5,305 nt of DNA, from NCBI GenBank assembly GCA_003175865.1, contig PSRF01000099.1, positions 1 to 5,305 of the forward strand. Reading direction: 5' to 3'. The translations under genes and the position numbers were made by a program. This document shows positions 4,647 through 5,305 of this stretch, in pieces. Position 1 is the stretch's first letter. Every line of letters starts with the position of its first letter. The DNA comes from Blastocatellia bacterium. GTDB lineage: Bacteria > Acidobacteriota > Blastocatellia > Pyrinomonadales > Pyrinomonadaceae. The notes below the pieces were generated by a model. It worked only from the letters and a program-made list of their open reading frames with translations, was not told the origin of the DNA and did not search any database.

Positions 4647-5305
4647 ATGGCCCGACTCGTTTCAATCAGATACTTCATAAATCTACTCGTCCTTTTCTCT
4701 CTTTCAGCACTACTACCGATCTGGGTTGTGAACGTGAAGGCACAAACTGAGAGTCAACAACAAGTCGCACCGTTGACTCCGACGCAGCAGTCGCGCCTTA
4801 CTGCCAGCGACGGTACGCAAAACGACAACTTCGCCAATGCAGCCGCAATCAGTGGTAACACCGCATTGATCGGAGCGAATCGACAGCCGTCGCAGGACAA
4901 TCGTGGCGGGGCTTACGTTTTCGTTCGCACTGGCGCGAGTAGCTGGGCACAGCAACAGAAGTTGTTACCTGCTGATGTTGTGAACGGCGATACGTTCGGA
5001 GCCGCAGTTGCGATTGATGGAGACACGGCAGTTGTTAGCGCGCCGATTCATAAGGTAAACAACATTGCGGGAGTTGGCGCGGTCTATGTGTTCGTGCGCA
5101 ACGGTACGACGTGGACTCAGGAGCAAGAACTCACACCAAATGATGGCGCTTTGAACAATCAGTTTGGTTCTGCGGTTGCAATTGCTGGAAACACGATCAT
5201 GGTGGGTGAGTGGATGGCAACTGTCGGAGCCAACTCGCGACAAGGTGCGGTCTATGTTTTTACTCGTTCGCCTGGCGGCACGACGTGGACACAGGTGCAG
5301 AAACT
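4647..5305 (+). CDS. Secreted FG-GAP repeat (beta-propeller) protein, 5' part; continues past the right edge
   Basis: The frame from ATG 4647 stays open for 219 codons plus 2 nt to the window end. AAGGAGG at 4631-4637, 9 nt upstream, supports this start. Residues 1-32 form an export signal: a basic start, a hydrophobic core at about 10-29 and a likely cleavage near VKA-Q (30-33). A Gln/Pro/Thr-rich linker precedes three visible repeats of about 55-58 residues (51-105, 106-161, 162-219). Each has the pattern LTxxDG..xxFGxAVAIxGxTxxVGA...GAVYVFxRxGTTWTQxQK, an FG-GAP blade. The first is less regular (NFANAAAISG in place of FGxAVAI). Such blades build extracellular beta-propellers used for adhesion or binding; a ligand cannot be named. 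More repeats are expected beyond the edge. The gene is divergent from the cytochrome gene. Confidence 0.92.
   Translation, partial: MARLVSIRYFINLLVLFSLSALLPIWVVNVKAQTESQQQVAPLTPTQQSRLTASDGTQNDNFANAAAISGNTALIGANRQPSQDNRGGAYVFVRTGASSWAQQQKLLPADVVNGDTFGAAVAIDGDTAVVSAPIHKVNNIAGVGAVYVFVRNGTTWTQEQELTPNDGALNNQFGSAVAIAGNTIMVGEWMATVGANSRQGAVYVFTRSPGGTTWTQVQK

Noticed and set aside
1..5305. CRISPR array, tRNA, rRNA, transposase gene or integration site
   Set aside because: I saw no regularly spaced direct repeats, no cloverleaf, no rRNA-like segment and no transposase or integrase coding region; the only mobile-like signal is the palindrome at 2468-2584.

Overview
The window looks like bacterial chromosome, most likely from an environmental Acidobacteriota-type organism (Blastocatellia-like). 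That is an inference from gene content and style: a System I cytochrome c maturation ABC transporter, a secreted rhodanese, a DHOR-family di-haem cytochrome, a secreted FG-GAP repeat protein, and roughly balanced base composition. No marker gene fixes the taxonomy.

Layout. Positions 1-4006 are read on the minus strand, in transcription order from right to left: a secreted di-haem c-type cytochrome of the DHOR (COG3488/DUF1111) family (4006-2669); a spacer with a terminator-like hairpin and a large 117-nt imperfect palindrome (2410-2668); a lipoprotein with one calcium-loop motif (2409-1714); a secreted single-domain rhodanese (1650-1192); then ccmA (1031-414) overlapping by 4 nt the start of ccmB (417 to beyond position 1). 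The only plus-strand gene starts at 4647 and runs off the right edge; it encodes an exported FG-GAP beta-propeller protein. Between it and the cytochrome gene is a 640-nt divergent intergenic region holding a candidate promoter for each side and several palindromes and foldable leader elements.

How the genes may work together. CcmA and CcmB are the ATPase and membrane subunit of the CcmABCD complex that releases haem-loaded CcmE during c-type cytochrome assembly; the nearby cytochrome has two CXXCH motifs and would be a client of such a system. The rhodanese and lipoprotein lie between them and are both predicted to be exported, so this is a cell-envelope gene neighbourhood. No direct functional link beyond location is shown.

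Most notable points: the conserved N-terminus of CcmA is encoded upstream of any ATG/GTG/TTG in frame, and an ATC codon sits exactly where the start should be, behind a good ribosome binding site; a near-perfect long palindrome (2468-2584) looks like a dispersed repeat or MITE and folds best as plus-strand RNA; and the leaders of both divergent genes contain foldable elements, one of which (4511-4597) has a closed three-stem shape that deserves a riboswitch search. I did not find a convincing new multi-gene system.
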